This document shows, one piece after another, positions 1 to 11,174 of a stretch of 64,000 nucleotides of DNA. The stretch spans positions 695,774,700-695,838,699 of the forward strand of contig NC_133326.1 in NCBI RefSeq assembly GCF_042186555.1, in the 5' to 3' direction. The stretch's first letter is position 1, and each line of letters begins with the position of its first letter. This DNA is from Aquarana catesbeiana (lineage: Eukaryota; Chordata; Amphibia; Anura; Ranidae). Made by a program: the position numbers and the translations under genes. The notes under the pieces are model-generated. The model had not been told where the DNA came from, ran no database searches, and saw only the letters and a program-made list of their open reading frames with translations.

Positions 1-904
1 CAATATAGGTGTATTCCCACCTGATACTTGAGATTGCATGTGGGTGGGTCGGGGTGGTGCATGCGCCTGTTTGATATTCCTTTCCTGGATAGGCGGACCA
101 CGCGCATGCTCTGCCTCGATGGGGCCTTAACATGTATCAAAATTGATCCTAGCCAGGACAAAGCTTAACTCACCACTGGAGACACCCGCTTAGGGTGAAG
201 TCACCACAACACAACACAAGAAAGAACCCACCTCATTCGGAGTGGGGGATATCTTGATTTCTATAAGTTTTGCTGGTTTCAATGACGCTAATAAGCCATG
301 CATTTTATGTTGCTTTAAAACTCTTTGGAATTCTTTAGAATTCTGTTATGTTAACGTGCAGCTATATCTGCTTGATATAGTTCCAGCAGATCTTTTGTTG
401 GACCATAGTTTACTAACTGTAAACATCGTTCACTATAAAAGCAACTCTAATGTTCATGTTCTTGTTTATGTTACTACCCTAATGGCTGGAAAGGGGTACA
501 AGATTATTTTTTGTTTATAATTAAGTTTTATGACCCATGGGAGGCTTACCTCAGTTTTATATTAATACAACTAGTTAAATACAAACTGATATTTGAGTAT
601 ACGTGTTTCTACCATTTCTGTAGTGACAACCTCCCATTGCTCCCGACTGCGAGTTTTTTTTTTTGGTTGATTTCTACCAAACGAAAACTCACTTCTCTCT
701 CCTAAAGCGGACGCTAGGAGATATTTTACTGATATAATTCATTTGGGTGACACGCCACCTGAGTGTTACTGGAATACTTATTTTCTGTTCTTTCTATCTT
801 CTCTCTATTCTCCTCTCTAATAATCAAGGTATTTAGACCAGCTCTTTAAAAGAAAAAGTAATAACATCTTCTGTACTAACCACGTCCTACTCTTTGCTTG
901 ATAA
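1..904. other. Unassigned sequence upstream of a LINE
   Basis: No protein domain is recognisable here. The first 240 bases are GC-rich and contain an inverted GCATGCGC / GCGCATGC pair (about 59-67 and 103-110) that could form a stem. The open frames at 242-520 and 511-705 resemble no family I know and do not look like a LINE ORF1. The stretch may be the 5' untranslated region of the LINE that begins near 905, or unrelated DNA next to a 5'-truncated copy. I compared it by eye with U1, U2, 5S and 7SL and saw no convincing match. Confidence 0.3.
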
Positions 905-1907
905 ACATGCTTTTGTGATTTCTCATAATGTTAGGGGTTTAAACACACCAGAGAAGCGAATCTTGTTACTTCATAAGCTTCACAAGACAAAACCGTCCAT
1001 GGTATTTCTCCAAGAGACCCATTTCAAGACAGGTACGGTACCCTGATTACATGACAAACACTACCCACACGCCTTTCATGCAACAAATCCTACGACTAAA
1101 TCAAAGGGAGTTTCCATCTTAATACATAAAAACACTGACATCGTCATCACCCAACAGTAAGCGGACACTGAAGGGAGATACATATTCCTTAGGGGGCAGT
1201 GAGCAGGAGCACCGATCACACTAGCAAATGTTTACTTCCCTAACACTGCACAAGTCACCTTCTGCCAACGTGTGATTGATGAGCTGAAGAGCTTTGCTTC
1301 TGGATGTGTGGTGCTTGGGGGGGACTTCAACTTAGCGCTGAACCCCTTGCAGGATACATCTGATGACAAATCCAGCCTACCTTACAAAAAACTGTGCAAG
1401 ATCAAAACACTTCTAGCCTCACTTACCTTAATAGATACATGGCGTCTGACTAATCCTTCCGGTAGGGATTACACATACTTTTCAACCCTACATAATAAAT
1501 TTACACGAATCGATTATATCTTCACTTCGCAAAGAGACATGCCCTGTGCGAGTTCAGCCAAAATTGGTGTAAGGACCCTCTCAGACCACACACCCATATC
1601 TCTGCAACTTCATAAGGCAGACAAGAAACACGGAGCCAAAACGTGGAGGCTGAACCCTTCACTGCTCACTGACACCACTAATATAAGCAAAATAATAGAA
1701 ACAATCAAACTGTATTTCAAAGAAAAAGCTACAGAAGAACTGTCACCCCTGACAGTATGGGCAGCCCATAAGTGCGTGGTGCAGGGAGATCTTATACGGA
1801 GCGGTAAGACAAAAAAGAGGGAAGCAGAAAAAGAAATCAATGACCTCACACAGGCCATAGGTCACAGCAATAGAGATAGCAACAGCAGACAGCAACAGCT
1901 CTACTAG
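905..1907 (+). pseudogene. LINE ORF2, APE-like endonuclease domain
   Basis: The frame opens around 905 with the classic N-terminal pattern NVRGLN...FLQETHF and continues through GDFNLALNP (about 1320-1350), RIDYIF (about 1508-1525) and LSDHTPI (about 1579-1600). These are the substrate- and metal-binding motifs of the apurinic endonuclease-like domain that nicks target DNA in LINE retrotransposition. Stops near 1044, 1157 and 1199 interrupt the first third, so only the part from about 1272 to 1907 reads without a break. The frame then shifts before the reverse transcriptase region. Confidence 0.85.
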
Positions 1908-1933
1908 ACCTATGGAAAAAACTTCAAAGTCTC

Positions 1934-3187
1934 ATGAATCTTAAAGCACAGAGGATTCTTTTCTCTATGAAGGTTTTCTTTTACGAACATAGTGACAAAA
2001 TGGGGAAATTCCTAGCGAAAGCACTCAAAGATTCATTATTATTGATAAATATTGCCGCTATTAAAATAAGCACCAGTCAGTCAACACAAGACACCACAAA
2101 AATTGTACAGAGATTCCAAGAATATTATACTAACTTATACAATCTGCTACATACACATAAACCCAAATATTTGACGGAAACCCTTCATAAGTTCCTTTCT
2201 GATAGCGGCCTTCCCACACTGAGTGAAGATGACGCCCAATCACTAGAAGAACCCATAACAGAAATAGAACTCATTACAGCTATTAAATCGCTAAAAGCTA
2301 GGAAAAGTCCCGGCCCAGGCGGCCTGACGGCCCATTATTACAAAACTTTTTCAGATTTATTGACACTTCACATGCTTAAGACATATAACTACTTAAAAGA
2401 CCCACAAGAGATTCAGGAGGACTTCCTGAGAGCGCATGTCACAGTGCTGCCTAAACCTAACAAAGACCCTCTAGACTGTGCCAGCTATAGACCAATATCA
2501 TTACCAAATGTTGACTTGAAACTTTACACAAAAATTCTAGCAAACAGACTACGACCATTACTACACAAGCTAATAGGCCCAGAACAAGTAGGCTTCATGC
2601 CAGGCAGGGAAGCAAAAGACAATGTGACAAACGCCCTAAATCTTATACATAGATCCCAAATAGGAGACTTTGAAGGCATGTTACTATCTACTGATGCGGA
2701 GAAGGCCTTCGACAGTGTGTCATGGAACTTCTTATTTGCTACATGTGCCCATATCGGTCAGAAAACACACATGCTATCATGGATTAGGACTATTTATAAC
2801 AACCCGACAACGCAAATCAAAGTCAATGGGACATTATCAAACAAAGTAAAGATCCAAAATGGGACAAGACAGGGGTGCCAGGGGTGCCCTCTTTCTCCAT
2901 TAGAGCCACTAATCTGCACAGTAAATGCCTCACCTTCCATACACGGCTTCCAAGTAGGAGGCAAATCCTACAAATGCACGGCATATGTTGACGATCTCTT
3001 ATTTTTTATAACCCACCTGCACATTACCATGCCCAATTTATGCAACATATTCACCCACTACAGTTACATATCAAACTTCAAAATCAACTATAAAAAATCA
3101 GAGGCGCTGGACCTGACACTTCGGGAGGACACAAAAAACAACATAACTGTAAATTTAAATGGGAAACAACCTCCCTTAAATATTTAG
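1934..3187 (+). pseudogene. LINE ORF2, reverse transcriptase domain
   Basis: This 417-codon open segment holds the reverse transcriptase core: KSPGPGGL, VLPKPNKDPLDCASYRPIS, GFMPGREAKDN, STDAEKAFDSVSW (catalytic Asp) and the AYVDDLLFF catalytic box near 2980-3005. One oddity is the NGTRQGCQGCPLSP motif, where a 9-base unit (GGGGTGCCA) is repeated and adds three residues to the normally invariant RQGCPLSP turn. About 40 residues that usually separate this motif from the YxDD box also look shortened. The enzyme is therefore unlikely to be active even apart from the frameshifts around it. Confidence 0.88.
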
Positions 3188-4470
3188 GAATCCAACGGAC
3201 CCCATGTTTAGACTTGATATATAGCCAAAACTTCCTACCACTTGTACAAAACATAAAGAAAGACCTTGAGGGGTGGCCGCTAAAACATTTCTCATGGTTT
3301 GGCAGAGCAGCCATCATCAACATGATGATCTTGCCTAGAATCCTGTATTATTTTCAAACCATACCCATTCTAATACCCACACATTTTTTTTGCTCCCTAA
3401 ATGCACTGCTTAGAAACTTTCTATGGGCTTCCAAGAAACCACGTATAAGCTTATCATTACTTACCAGAGAAAAACAAAATGGGGGTTTGGATTTCCCAAC
3501 TTTAAAAATTACTTCCTAGCCACACACCTTGCCAGAATTATAGACTGGACATGTCATGTGGATAACAAAGACTGGGTGGCATTAAAAAACTGCATAGACC
3601 CTGTACCCGTGTCACATTCACCATGGATCCCATGGAACCTATGCCCTAAACGACTAAAACAACATCCCCTTTTAGAGGCGACACTTAAAACTTTGCAAAC
3701 AGTGATTCGAACATCAGGCCTGACCACATCCCCTGGCCCGCTAACACCACTGACAGCTAACCCAGATTTTCCACCGGGTATGAGTAGACTAACTCAACCA
3801 TTCACCAACAGAAGCTTACCAATTTTAGCTATACACTGTCTTGAAGGCATCAAAATTAAACCAATGTCAAGCTTACAAGCAGACTTGGGCTCACAATCTT
3901 TAAACAATTGGGTGTACCGCCAAATACATGACTACATCATGAGTCCCCAAAGACATAAACACTTTGCACAACCACAAAAAACATCTCCCTAACATACGCT
4001 TGGTTACAATCCTCAAACATTCAGGAACCAAATAAACACAAGAGGTTCTGGAAAACAGCTTTAAACCTGTCCTTCACGAAGGACCAGTGGCTACAAGCGT
4101 GTATATTTGCGCATAAGTGTGCGATTAGCACGCGATTACAAGAAACTTCTTTTAAATTACTAACAAATTGGTATAACACGCCTATTAAATTACATAAATG
4201 GTTCCCTACAATTTCTGAACTCTGCTGGCGTTGCAACCAAGACCAGGGTACCCTACAACACATTTGGTGGGAATGTGACCTGATTCAGCCATTTTGGAAC
4301 AAGGTAATTGCAATTACAAAACAAATCACTGACACGAAGATTCACTTAAACGCAGCCAGTTGTTTACTACATATTACCAATTGTTATATGATGAAATATA
4401 AAAAAATCTCGAACGAGATTCCTACTCACAGCTGCGAAAGCAGTAATACCCAGACACTGGAGAAATACCA
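3188..4470 (+). pseudogene. LINE ORF2, C-terminal region
   Basis: The reading continues in three frames. About 3214-3519 has LSWFGRAAIINMMILPRILYYF, the usual thumb-side segment after the reverse transcriptase. About 3423-3992 follows. About 4030-4300 has NWYNTPIKLHKWFPTISELCWRC and GTLQHIWWECD, the conserved cysteine/histidine segment near the C-terminus of L1/Tx1 ORF2. At least two frameshifts separate the pieces. From about 4470 to 4990 the sequence is the A/T-rich 3' untranslated region. Confidence 0.8.
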
Positions 4471-5177
4471 CTGCTCCTCAACAAAACAATGGTTATAAGA
4501 GGTACATCTTCTCTGCAAAATGGAGGAGATTAGGGCAATAGCTCATGAAAAAATAGAACATTTTAATGCTATGTGGCAACCCTTGATCATCTTAAAATAC
4601 TCTTCCTCATTTGATGTTTTGATTCAAACCTGAATATTGATCAAATATACGACTGGTCTTCTCTTATCTTTTTCCACCTTTTTCTTTTTCAACGTGTCAT
4701 CCACATTGGAGGCTAACACCTTTTTTCCTGTCCTTTCTATTTTGCTCTCTAGAGCCACATAGGCTCAAGTAGAATATACAAATATGATGTTTTGGATGTA
4801 TACTGAGTGGCTAATTGTTATAATGCCGTACTAAGAAATGTCTCTCAAGTTGCGATCTCCGCCACAGAAAACTTTAATGGTGCAATCTGTTCTGTTTAGA
4901 GTTGAATATGTATATTTTGCTCAAGCATGTACAAATGTTCTACTAAATGTACATCTGCTTTATTTCTGAAATAAATAAAACTTTTATTGAAAAAAAAACA
5001 GTAACATTCCCAGGGAAGTCTGGACTTTTTTACACATGTATAACACCACACATCAACGAACAGCGTTCACCGGAGGATTTTAAAGTCCATGCCCATGGAC
5101 CTTGAAGCAGGCCAGCCTCCAGAAAAGTTCCAGGGAATGGAATGGTGAGGTGTAGTTATGCGGAATCCTGGCTGGCT

Positions 5178-5835
5178 CTAGATAGGGCAGGATGATTCAT
5201 CCCTTAGTAAGGTTGTGTGTGCCTAGAGGAACATCAACTGCAGTTAGAATAAAACAGTAACAGCAAATGTAAGAGATAGCGATCTAAACTGAAGCAATAG
5301 AAATGATAACATTAAATAAGCTTAGATTAAGATATATGCAGCAGAGTGGTAATTCAATTCAAGTGGTTAGCACGGTTTATAATGGCCAGAAGAGTTGGAT
5401 AGATGTAGCTTTTTGTCAGGATCTTTTCTCGGGCTGCGTTGATCCCTTGGTTCCGGGCATAATGGGGTTGAGGGGGAAGAGGTATCCATATGGATATGCA
5501 GATAGGCTAGATAGGGCAGGATGATTCATCCCTTAGTAAGGTTGTGTGTGCCTAGAGGAACATCAACTGTAGTTAGAATAAAACAGTAACAGCAAATGTA
5601 AGAGATAGCGATCTGAACTGAAGCAATAGAAATGATAACATTAAATAAGCTTAGATTAAGATATATGCAGCAGAGTGGTAATTCAATTCAAGTGGTTAGC
5701 ACGGTTTATAATGGCCAGAAGAGTTGGATAGATGTAGCTTTTTGTCAGGATCTTTTCTCGGGCTGCGTTGATCCCTTGGTTCCGGGCATAATGGGGTTGA
5801 GGGGGAAGAGGTATCCATATGGATATGCAGATAGG
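5178..5835. repeat. 329-bp tandem duplication (two copies)
   Basis: The segment starting CTAGATAGGGCAGG at 5178 recurs at 5507 with only one or two differences (for example CTGCAGTT versus CTGTAGTT and CTAAACTG versus CTGAACTG). The period is 329 bases. The right copy merges into the antisense LINE ORF1 described next, so the duplication covers the C-terminal end of that ORF and its 3' neighbour. The very low divergence implies a recent event. Confidence 0.9.
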
Positions 5836-6600
5836 CTTGCAGATAGTGTGTCGCTTCCTCCAGGTTGGAGAAGGATTGAGGTTGACCTGATAGATTCGTG
5901 AAGCGGAGTACAGCCAGATAACCAAGGGTGAATTTAACCCTTTTCTGGTAGAGAGCAGCACAGATCGGTTGGAACGCCATGCGTTTCTAAGATACTTCTT
6001 GGGAGTAGCTTGTGGCCATCAAGTTATAGGGACTTTGAATTTTGAAATGACCGCAAGATGTTGACTCTGTCAGAGTAATTTAGGTAGCAGACAATGACTG
6101 GCCGAGGAGTGCGTCTTTCATTAGAGGGAGCTCCCAGCCAGTGAGCCCTCTCTACTATGCAAGATGATGTGATGCCCAGAACGCCTGAATAACGCGTGGC
6201 GCAAATGTCCTTAATGGACTCAGGGGGACCGATAATCCTCAAATTATTTCATCTTGAGCGATTTTCCAGGTCATCCAACTTGTCAAGAATGAACTGTTGT
6301 GCTTGTTTTGACTGTGGTTCAAATGTAAATGAACTTTGCACTTCATCTTCTAAATCTGACATCCTGTGCTCCAGCTCTTTTCTGAGCTGAGTGATTCCAG
6401 CAGTTACTGCTTTGTCTACTGCAGCCCTTATAGTGGTGGACAGAAGGGCTGCTACTGTTTGTGCAAGCCCTGCATACTGCTCTTCGGGGGGGAGAGGCAA
6501 TGTATGTGTGATGAGAGCTGTGTCCTGTGTGACAGAGAGCAATGCAGCATCTGCCAGGATGGAGGAGTGTCTGACTGGCAGGGACTACTCCAAGCATGTG
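5640..6600 (-). pseudogene. L1/Tx1-type LINE ORF1 (RNA-binding protein) remnant
   Basis: Read on the minus strand, three pieces give an L1-type ORF1 protein. The coiled-coil part (6542-6249) ends in LDDLENRSR. The RRM part (6242-6024) has RIIGPPES, VERAHWLG and RPVIVCYLNYSDR. The C-terminal domain piece (5980-5696) has LYQKRVKFTLGYLAVLRF and FSNLEEATHYLQAY. In the family this protein trimerises through the coiled coil and binds LINE RNA as a chaperone. The RRM and C-terminal pieces are in different frames with stops between them, so the gene is dead. No reverse transcriptase follows it downstream on the minus strand. Confidence 0.8.
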
Positions 6601-7398
6601 ACTGCAGGGGTGACAGAGGAACCGTGCACCACAAATTTGTCCATCCCTGCTGTTTTGTAGTAGGCTGTGAGGGAGGCAGAGGATTGTGTGCCATCCACGG
6701 GCTTGTGGAGCCCCTTTTGTAAGCTGCTATTCCTAGCTCCTCCTACATGTGGCGCCAGAACCGTAAGTTTAGGGTCTTTTTGATCCCCAAAACTTGAGAC
6801 CCCTATGATCCTTATTGTGATATAATCTAAAATGGTTTCAACCACAAAATGATATATACTATACTGTATAAAATCAGATAACATTTTAAATCATCTACTT
6901 TTATTGTAATAATGTTTTATTATTGATTCCTATTGTTATTTTTGTAATCTGTTTATTTAAAGAAGAATTCTAGGTATGGCATTTTTTACATTGGTCCAGA
7001 TTGGAGTAATGCAATTAGGCATATTCCATACACGTGGGATCCTGTTAAAAGCTGTAAAGAACTGTAGTAGATGCTGCTACTCAAATGATTTCCACCAGCT
7101 TCCGGGTCTTGTGCTGAGAGGCTGCCTTACTACATAATGAAAATAGAAGGCTTGCCACTTGCATAGGTGGCATTAAGAGAATGCTTTCCATTTTCTCAAG
7201 GAATGAAAAGTATTCTCTGACTGGATGAGGAGGGGAGTGTAATATCACCTCCCCCCCACTCCACCTTGTCCAATCAGAGAACACTTTGCATTTATTCGGA
7301 AAATGCAAAGCAATCTCTGATTGACACCCATGCTGGGTGGCTTACCTCATGTGTTCACAATGCAGCAGGGCAGCCCCATGTCATGGGACCTGGGAGCT
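6601..7398. other. Unassigned, A/T-rich with a cytosine-rich patch
   Basis: No coding domain is visible. Between about 7080 and 7330 the sequence has several nested short inverted motifs around AGAGAATGC, AGTATTCTCTGA and TCAGAGAACACTTTGC, suggesting an old palindromic MITE, but I could not place its ends. Confidence 0.25.
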
Positions 7399-7483
7399 AA
7401 TGGAGATCACCGGAGTAGTGGTGCCTACTATAGTGATTTCCAGCTTACAGATGAATCCCACACGTATGATATATACATAATTA
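7399..7483 (-). repeat. Segmental duplication, distal 3' flank of the olfactory receptor (copy A, outer part)
   Basis: From ATGGAGATCA to the ATATACATAATTA at 7471-7483 this matches 63567-63650 at roughly 85 percent by eye (for example GTAGTGGTGC, AGTGATTTCCAG). The match resumes at 11175 on the other side of the 3.69-kb insertion. In copy B (63.57 kb) the two halves are joined directly. Confidence 0.85.
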
Positions 7484-7597
7484 GAGAAAGAAGTTTGTAA
7501 GGGAATTGAATGTGAGGGACTGCCAACATCCTTGATTATAGAAAGAGAGAACTTTAAAGGCAGAAAAGGACTTTAAAGGCAGAAAAGGATTAAAAAA

Positions 7598-7640
<43 letters not shown>
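7598..7640. repeat. (TA)n microsatellite in the left arm
   Basis: About 20 TA units sit at the same relative place as the (TA)n run at about 10117-10166 in the right arm, so the microsatellite belongs to the inverted repeat itself. Confidence 0.9.
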
Positions 7641-7643
<3 letters not shown>

Positions 7644-8299
7644 AAAAAAAATATCAAACCCAAAGCTAATAATCTTGGCACTGCCAGAGTCAAGCTGAGA
7701 AGCTGAGGTCAGTCCGTGAAGATTTGTAGCATACATCCCAACATGTTTCGGAAATTTTTATTGGTACATATTTTCCTTCATCAGGGCCCAGGGGTGATTT
7801 ACTTTGGGTGACTTTATCTTTATCTGCAACATAAATATAATGCATGATATGTGTGCAGTAATATATAGAAACAAGTAGCATTACATAGTAAATTTGTACA
7901 ATATTTTGGGTCAGAAGGTACTTACATACAGACTTCATTGGAATAACAAGGAAGAAATAAAAAACAGTGACATATAGTCCACGTTGGCTGGGAGAGCTCA
8001 GAAAGACCAGCAGGTGTGCAGCTGCGCAGTCCAGAGCCCGGCCAATGCTTCACACACACAAGAGACTCCCTGGTATATGACCAGCAGGAGGCACTATCTC
8101 AAAAACCTTAGGTAAATAAACAGGAAGGTTTTGTTAACTTCTAAAGAGAGTTTTTAATATAAAAGCACATAAACTGTGCTAACATAGCAGGTCAGGTGCA
8201 GGTATTGCCCTGAATTGACTAGAAAAGATTGAAGTCAATTTTACCTTTCACTTGTGGTGGTAAGTATGCAGTGCAGACAACAGAGCAGCAGTCCTCAGA

Positions 8300-9310
8300 C
8301 TGAGAGGGGGGATCTGTGAAAGAGCTGGGGGAGGGGGATTTGTGAAAGAACTGGAGGGAGGGGGATCTGTGAAAAAGCTGGGGGGAGGGGGATCTGTGAA
8401 AGAGCTGGGGGAGGGGGGATCTGTGAAAGAGCTGGGGGAGGGAGGATCTGTGAAAGCTGGGGGTGGGATCTGTGAAAGCTGGGGTGGGACCTGTGAAAGA
8501 GCTGGGGGGTGGGGGATCTTTGAAGGAGCTGGGGGAGGGAGATCTGTGAAAGAACTGGAGGGAGGGGAATCTGTGAAAAAGCTGGGGGAGGGAGTATCTG
8601 GGAAAGCTGGGGGGTCGGATCTGTGAAAGCTGGGGTGGTATCTGTGAAAGAGCTGGGGGGGAGGGGGGATCTGTGAAAGAGCTGGGGGAGGGGGGATCTG
8701 CAAAAGAGCTGGGGGAGGGGGATCTGTGAAAGAGCTGGGGGGTGGGGGATTTGTGAAAGAGCTTCGGGGTGGGGGGATCTGTGAAAGAGCTGGGGGGAGG
8801 GGGAAACTGTGAAAGAGCTGGGGGGTGAGAGGATCTGTGAAAGAGCTGGGGGAGTGGGATCTGTGAAAGCTGGGGGGAGGGGGATCTGTGAAAGAGCTGG
8901 GGGAAGGGGGATCTGTGAGAGAGCTGGGGGGAGGTGGGATCTGTGAAAGAGCTGGGGGGTGGGGGGATCTGTGAAAGAGCTTTGGGGTGGGGGATCTGTA
9001 AAAAGAGCTGGGGGGAGGGGGGATCTGTGAAAGAGCTGGGGGGTGGGAGGATCTGTGAAAGAGCTGGGGGAGTGGTATCTGTGAAAGCTGGGGGGAGGGG
9101 GATCTGTGAAAGAACTGGGGAGAGGGGGGATCTGTGAAAGAGCTGGGGGGAGGGGGGATCTGTGAAAGAGCTGGGGGTCGGAGGATCTATGAAAGAGCTT
9201 GGGGGAGGTGGGATCTGTGAAAGAGCTGGGGGAGGAGGGATCTGTTAAAAGGTGAGAGAGCTGGGGGGAGGGGGGATCTGTGAAAAGGTGAGAGAGCTGG
9301 GAAAGGGGGA
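8300..9310. repeat. G-rich minisatellite, 24-31-bp unit
   Basis: About 35 imperfect copies of a unit like GATCTGTGAAAGAGCTGGGG followed by a G/A run. Read on the minus strand, the array yields long proline/serine-rich open frames (for example 8295-9830, with repeated ALSQIPLPP-like peptides) because many units have lengths divisible by three and lack stops. Nothing suggests these frames are genes. The strong strand asymmetry (G-rich plus strand with runs of 4-6 G) makes G-quadruplex formation plausible. Confidence 0.92.
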
Positions 9311-10114
9311 TTTGTGTAGGGGTTATAGCAGGGAAGGGGGTGTGTGGATTGTGCAGAGGTGAAAGCTGTGAGGATAAACTGTAGATGGGGGTGCTGAGGT
9401 GAGTTGTGGACTGGGGGTGTAATCTGTGAATGGAGAGGTGCAGAGGTGAGATGTTAATGGGGTACAAAGGTGAGTTGTGGACGGTTGCTAAGGCGAACTG
9501 TGAAAAGAGTGCGGAGTTAAACTGTGGATGGGGCAGAAGAGGTAAGTTTTGGATGAAGAGGTGTGTAGGTGGGCTGTGGATGTTGGGCACAGAGCTGAGC
9601 TGGGGATGGGGTGCAGAGGAAAGCAAAGAGGTGTGCAGAGTCGAGTAATTGATGGTTACTTTGAGAGGTGGGGGATTTTTGCTTGAAGAGGAAAAGGGAA
9701 CTTTGCTGCACCCTGTATGATATGCACTCCTCAACTGTACAATACATATGCCTGAGTCCTGTACTCGGTGTGTTTCACTTTTCTGAACCCTGTACATTCT
9801 GCGATACCTAATTCTGAGCCTCGAGCCCACTCTTTGGCAACCGTGTAATTTTCACCTATAAAGGAAGGCGTGGCTGGGGGTGGGGTTGTGGGTGTGGTTG
9901 GGGCAGGGCATTGTTGAGTTCCAGTACCTATTGTCTGAAAAAAAAAGCCCTGTTGCAGATAAAGATAAAGTCACCCAAAGTAAATCACCTCTGATGAAGG
10001 AAAATATGTACCAATAAAAATTTCCGAAACATGTCGGATGTATGCTACAAATCTTCATGGACTGACCTCAGCTTGTCACTGGCAGTGCCTAGATAATAGC
10101 CTTGGGTTTGCGTT

Positions 10115-10166
<52 letters not shown>

Positions 10167-10169
<3 letters not shown>

Positions 10170-10977
10170 GTATTTATCGGCGTATAACACGCGCCGGTGT
10201 ATAACACGCACCCCAAGTTTAGCAGGGAATTTTAAGGAAAAAAACTTTTAGGAGGAAAGTTTAAGGAAAAAAACTTACATTTAAATGCCCATCAATGCAG
10301 CCTTATCAGTGTCCATCTGCAGCCTCATCAGTGTCCATCTGCAGCCTTTTCAGTGTCCATCTGTAGTGTTGTCCCTGATTGCAGCCTTGTCCCCTTTGCA
10401 GCATTGTCCCCCATTGCAGCCTTGTCCCCCATTGCAGCCTTGTCCCCCATTGCAACCTTGTTAGTGTCCATCTGTAGTTTGTACCCGATTGCAGCCTTGT
10501 CAGTGTCCCTCTGTAGCCTGTGTCGTTTGCATCTTTGAAAATGGTGCCGCCGTTCTCGGCCGCTTTCAGCCATTCTCGGCGGCTCTCGCCCGCCTTCGAC
10601 CATTCTCGGCGGCTCTCGGCCGCTTTCGGCCATTCTCGGCGTCTCTCGGCCGCTCTTGGACGCACTCAGCTTTTGGCGGGTCCCGCGGGACTGCAAGAGG
10701 CGCCGAGAATGGCCGAAAGCCGTCGAGAATGTCCGAGAGCCGCCGAGAATTGCCAAAAAGCGGCCGAGAGCCGCCGAGAATGGCCGAAGGCGGGCGAAAG
10801 CCGCCGAAAAGCTCACAATCGGCGGCACCGTTTTCAAAGCCGCCGAGAAGAGCCAAAAGCCACTGAGAGCAGCCGAAAAGCTCACAATCGGCGGGGGATC
10901 GGTGTATAACACGCACCCACAATTTTCCAGATTTTCAGGGGAAGAAAGTGCGTATTATACGCCGATAAATACGGTAT
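10167..10977. mobile_element. Nested 0.8-kb element with CCGTATTTATCGGCG termini
   Basis: The left end ACCGTATTTATCGGCGTATA is mirrored by the right end TATACGCCGATAAATACGGT, and a subterminal TGTATAACACGCACCC block occurs near both ends. It lies inside the (TA)n tract of the right arm, consistent with a TA target. The interior (10540-10900) is built of GGCCGAGAATGG / CCATTCTCGGCGGC motifs, with the two halves in opposite orientation, so the inside is itself a large GC-rich hairpin. The several 100-200-codon open frames here are shadows of the repeat. No transposase is encoded, so it is a non-autonomous element. Confidence 0.8.
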
Positions 10978-11174
10978 ATGTTATTTGTTTTTTAACTCAA
11001 TTGGTGTATTTTACATATATTTTTTTTTTTTTAAATGACTGTTTTTTGACGGTAAAATTAATTTTTTGTATTTCAATAAAAGTGGTACTTGGTTGCCTTT
11101 TTCCATACTTTTTTACTCCGTTTCTGCCTTTAAAGTCCAAGTCCTATTACACCAGTTGCTTATTCTCTTTTTCT

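Larger units (their letters stand above)
905..4990 (+). mobile_element. Tx1/L1-type LINE, 3' complete, inactive
   Basis: This is a non-LTR retrotransposon lying in the plus direction. Pieces of one long ORF2 follow in order: an APE-type endonuclease (905-1907), a reverse transcriptase (1934-3187) and the C-terminal region with a CCHC-like cysteine/histidine cluster (3188-4470). The 3' end has an AATAAA signal near 4970 and a short A-run near 4985. No ORF1 was recognised upstream. The SSLPYKKL / RIDYIF endonuclease motifs and the LCWRC...LQHIWWEC tail are typical of vertebrate Tx1/L1 ORF2 proteins. Several frameshifts and stops make the copy inactive. Confidence 0.85.
7484..11174. mobile_element. 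3.69-kb foldback-type insertion with a 13-bp flanking direct repeat
   Basis: The segment is bounded by two identical copies of ATATACATAATTA (7471-7483 and 11175-11187), where the paralogous locus at 63630-63650 has a single related copy. The ends carry long inverted arms. The GACTTTAAAGGCAGAAA / AAAAAAGTAT block near 7565-7600 is mirrored near 11105-11140. The block from AAACCCAAAGC through the CAACATGTTTCGGAAATTTTTATTGG segment to TTTATCTTTATCTGCAAC (7657-7830) is mirrored at 9955-10115. No transposase is present. The middle holds a G-rich minisatellite, and the right arm has been split by a second element at 10167-10977. The superfamily cannot be assigned: a 13-bp duplication is long for most DNA transposons, so part of it may be chance. 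Confidence 0.75.

Noticed and set aside
1..240. Possible snRNA gene because of GC-rich stems
   Set aside because: No conserved Sm site or recognisable U-snRNA signature sequences.
8295..9830. 511-codon minus-strand open frame, proline/serine rich
   Set aside because: It lies mostly in a minisatellite whose units lack stops; the repeated peptide is a direct translation of the DNA repeat and has no start context or homology.
10306..10922. Several overlapping 120-200-codon frames on both strands
   Set aside because: They are produced by the GGCCGAGAATGG motif repeats inside a non-autonomous transposon.
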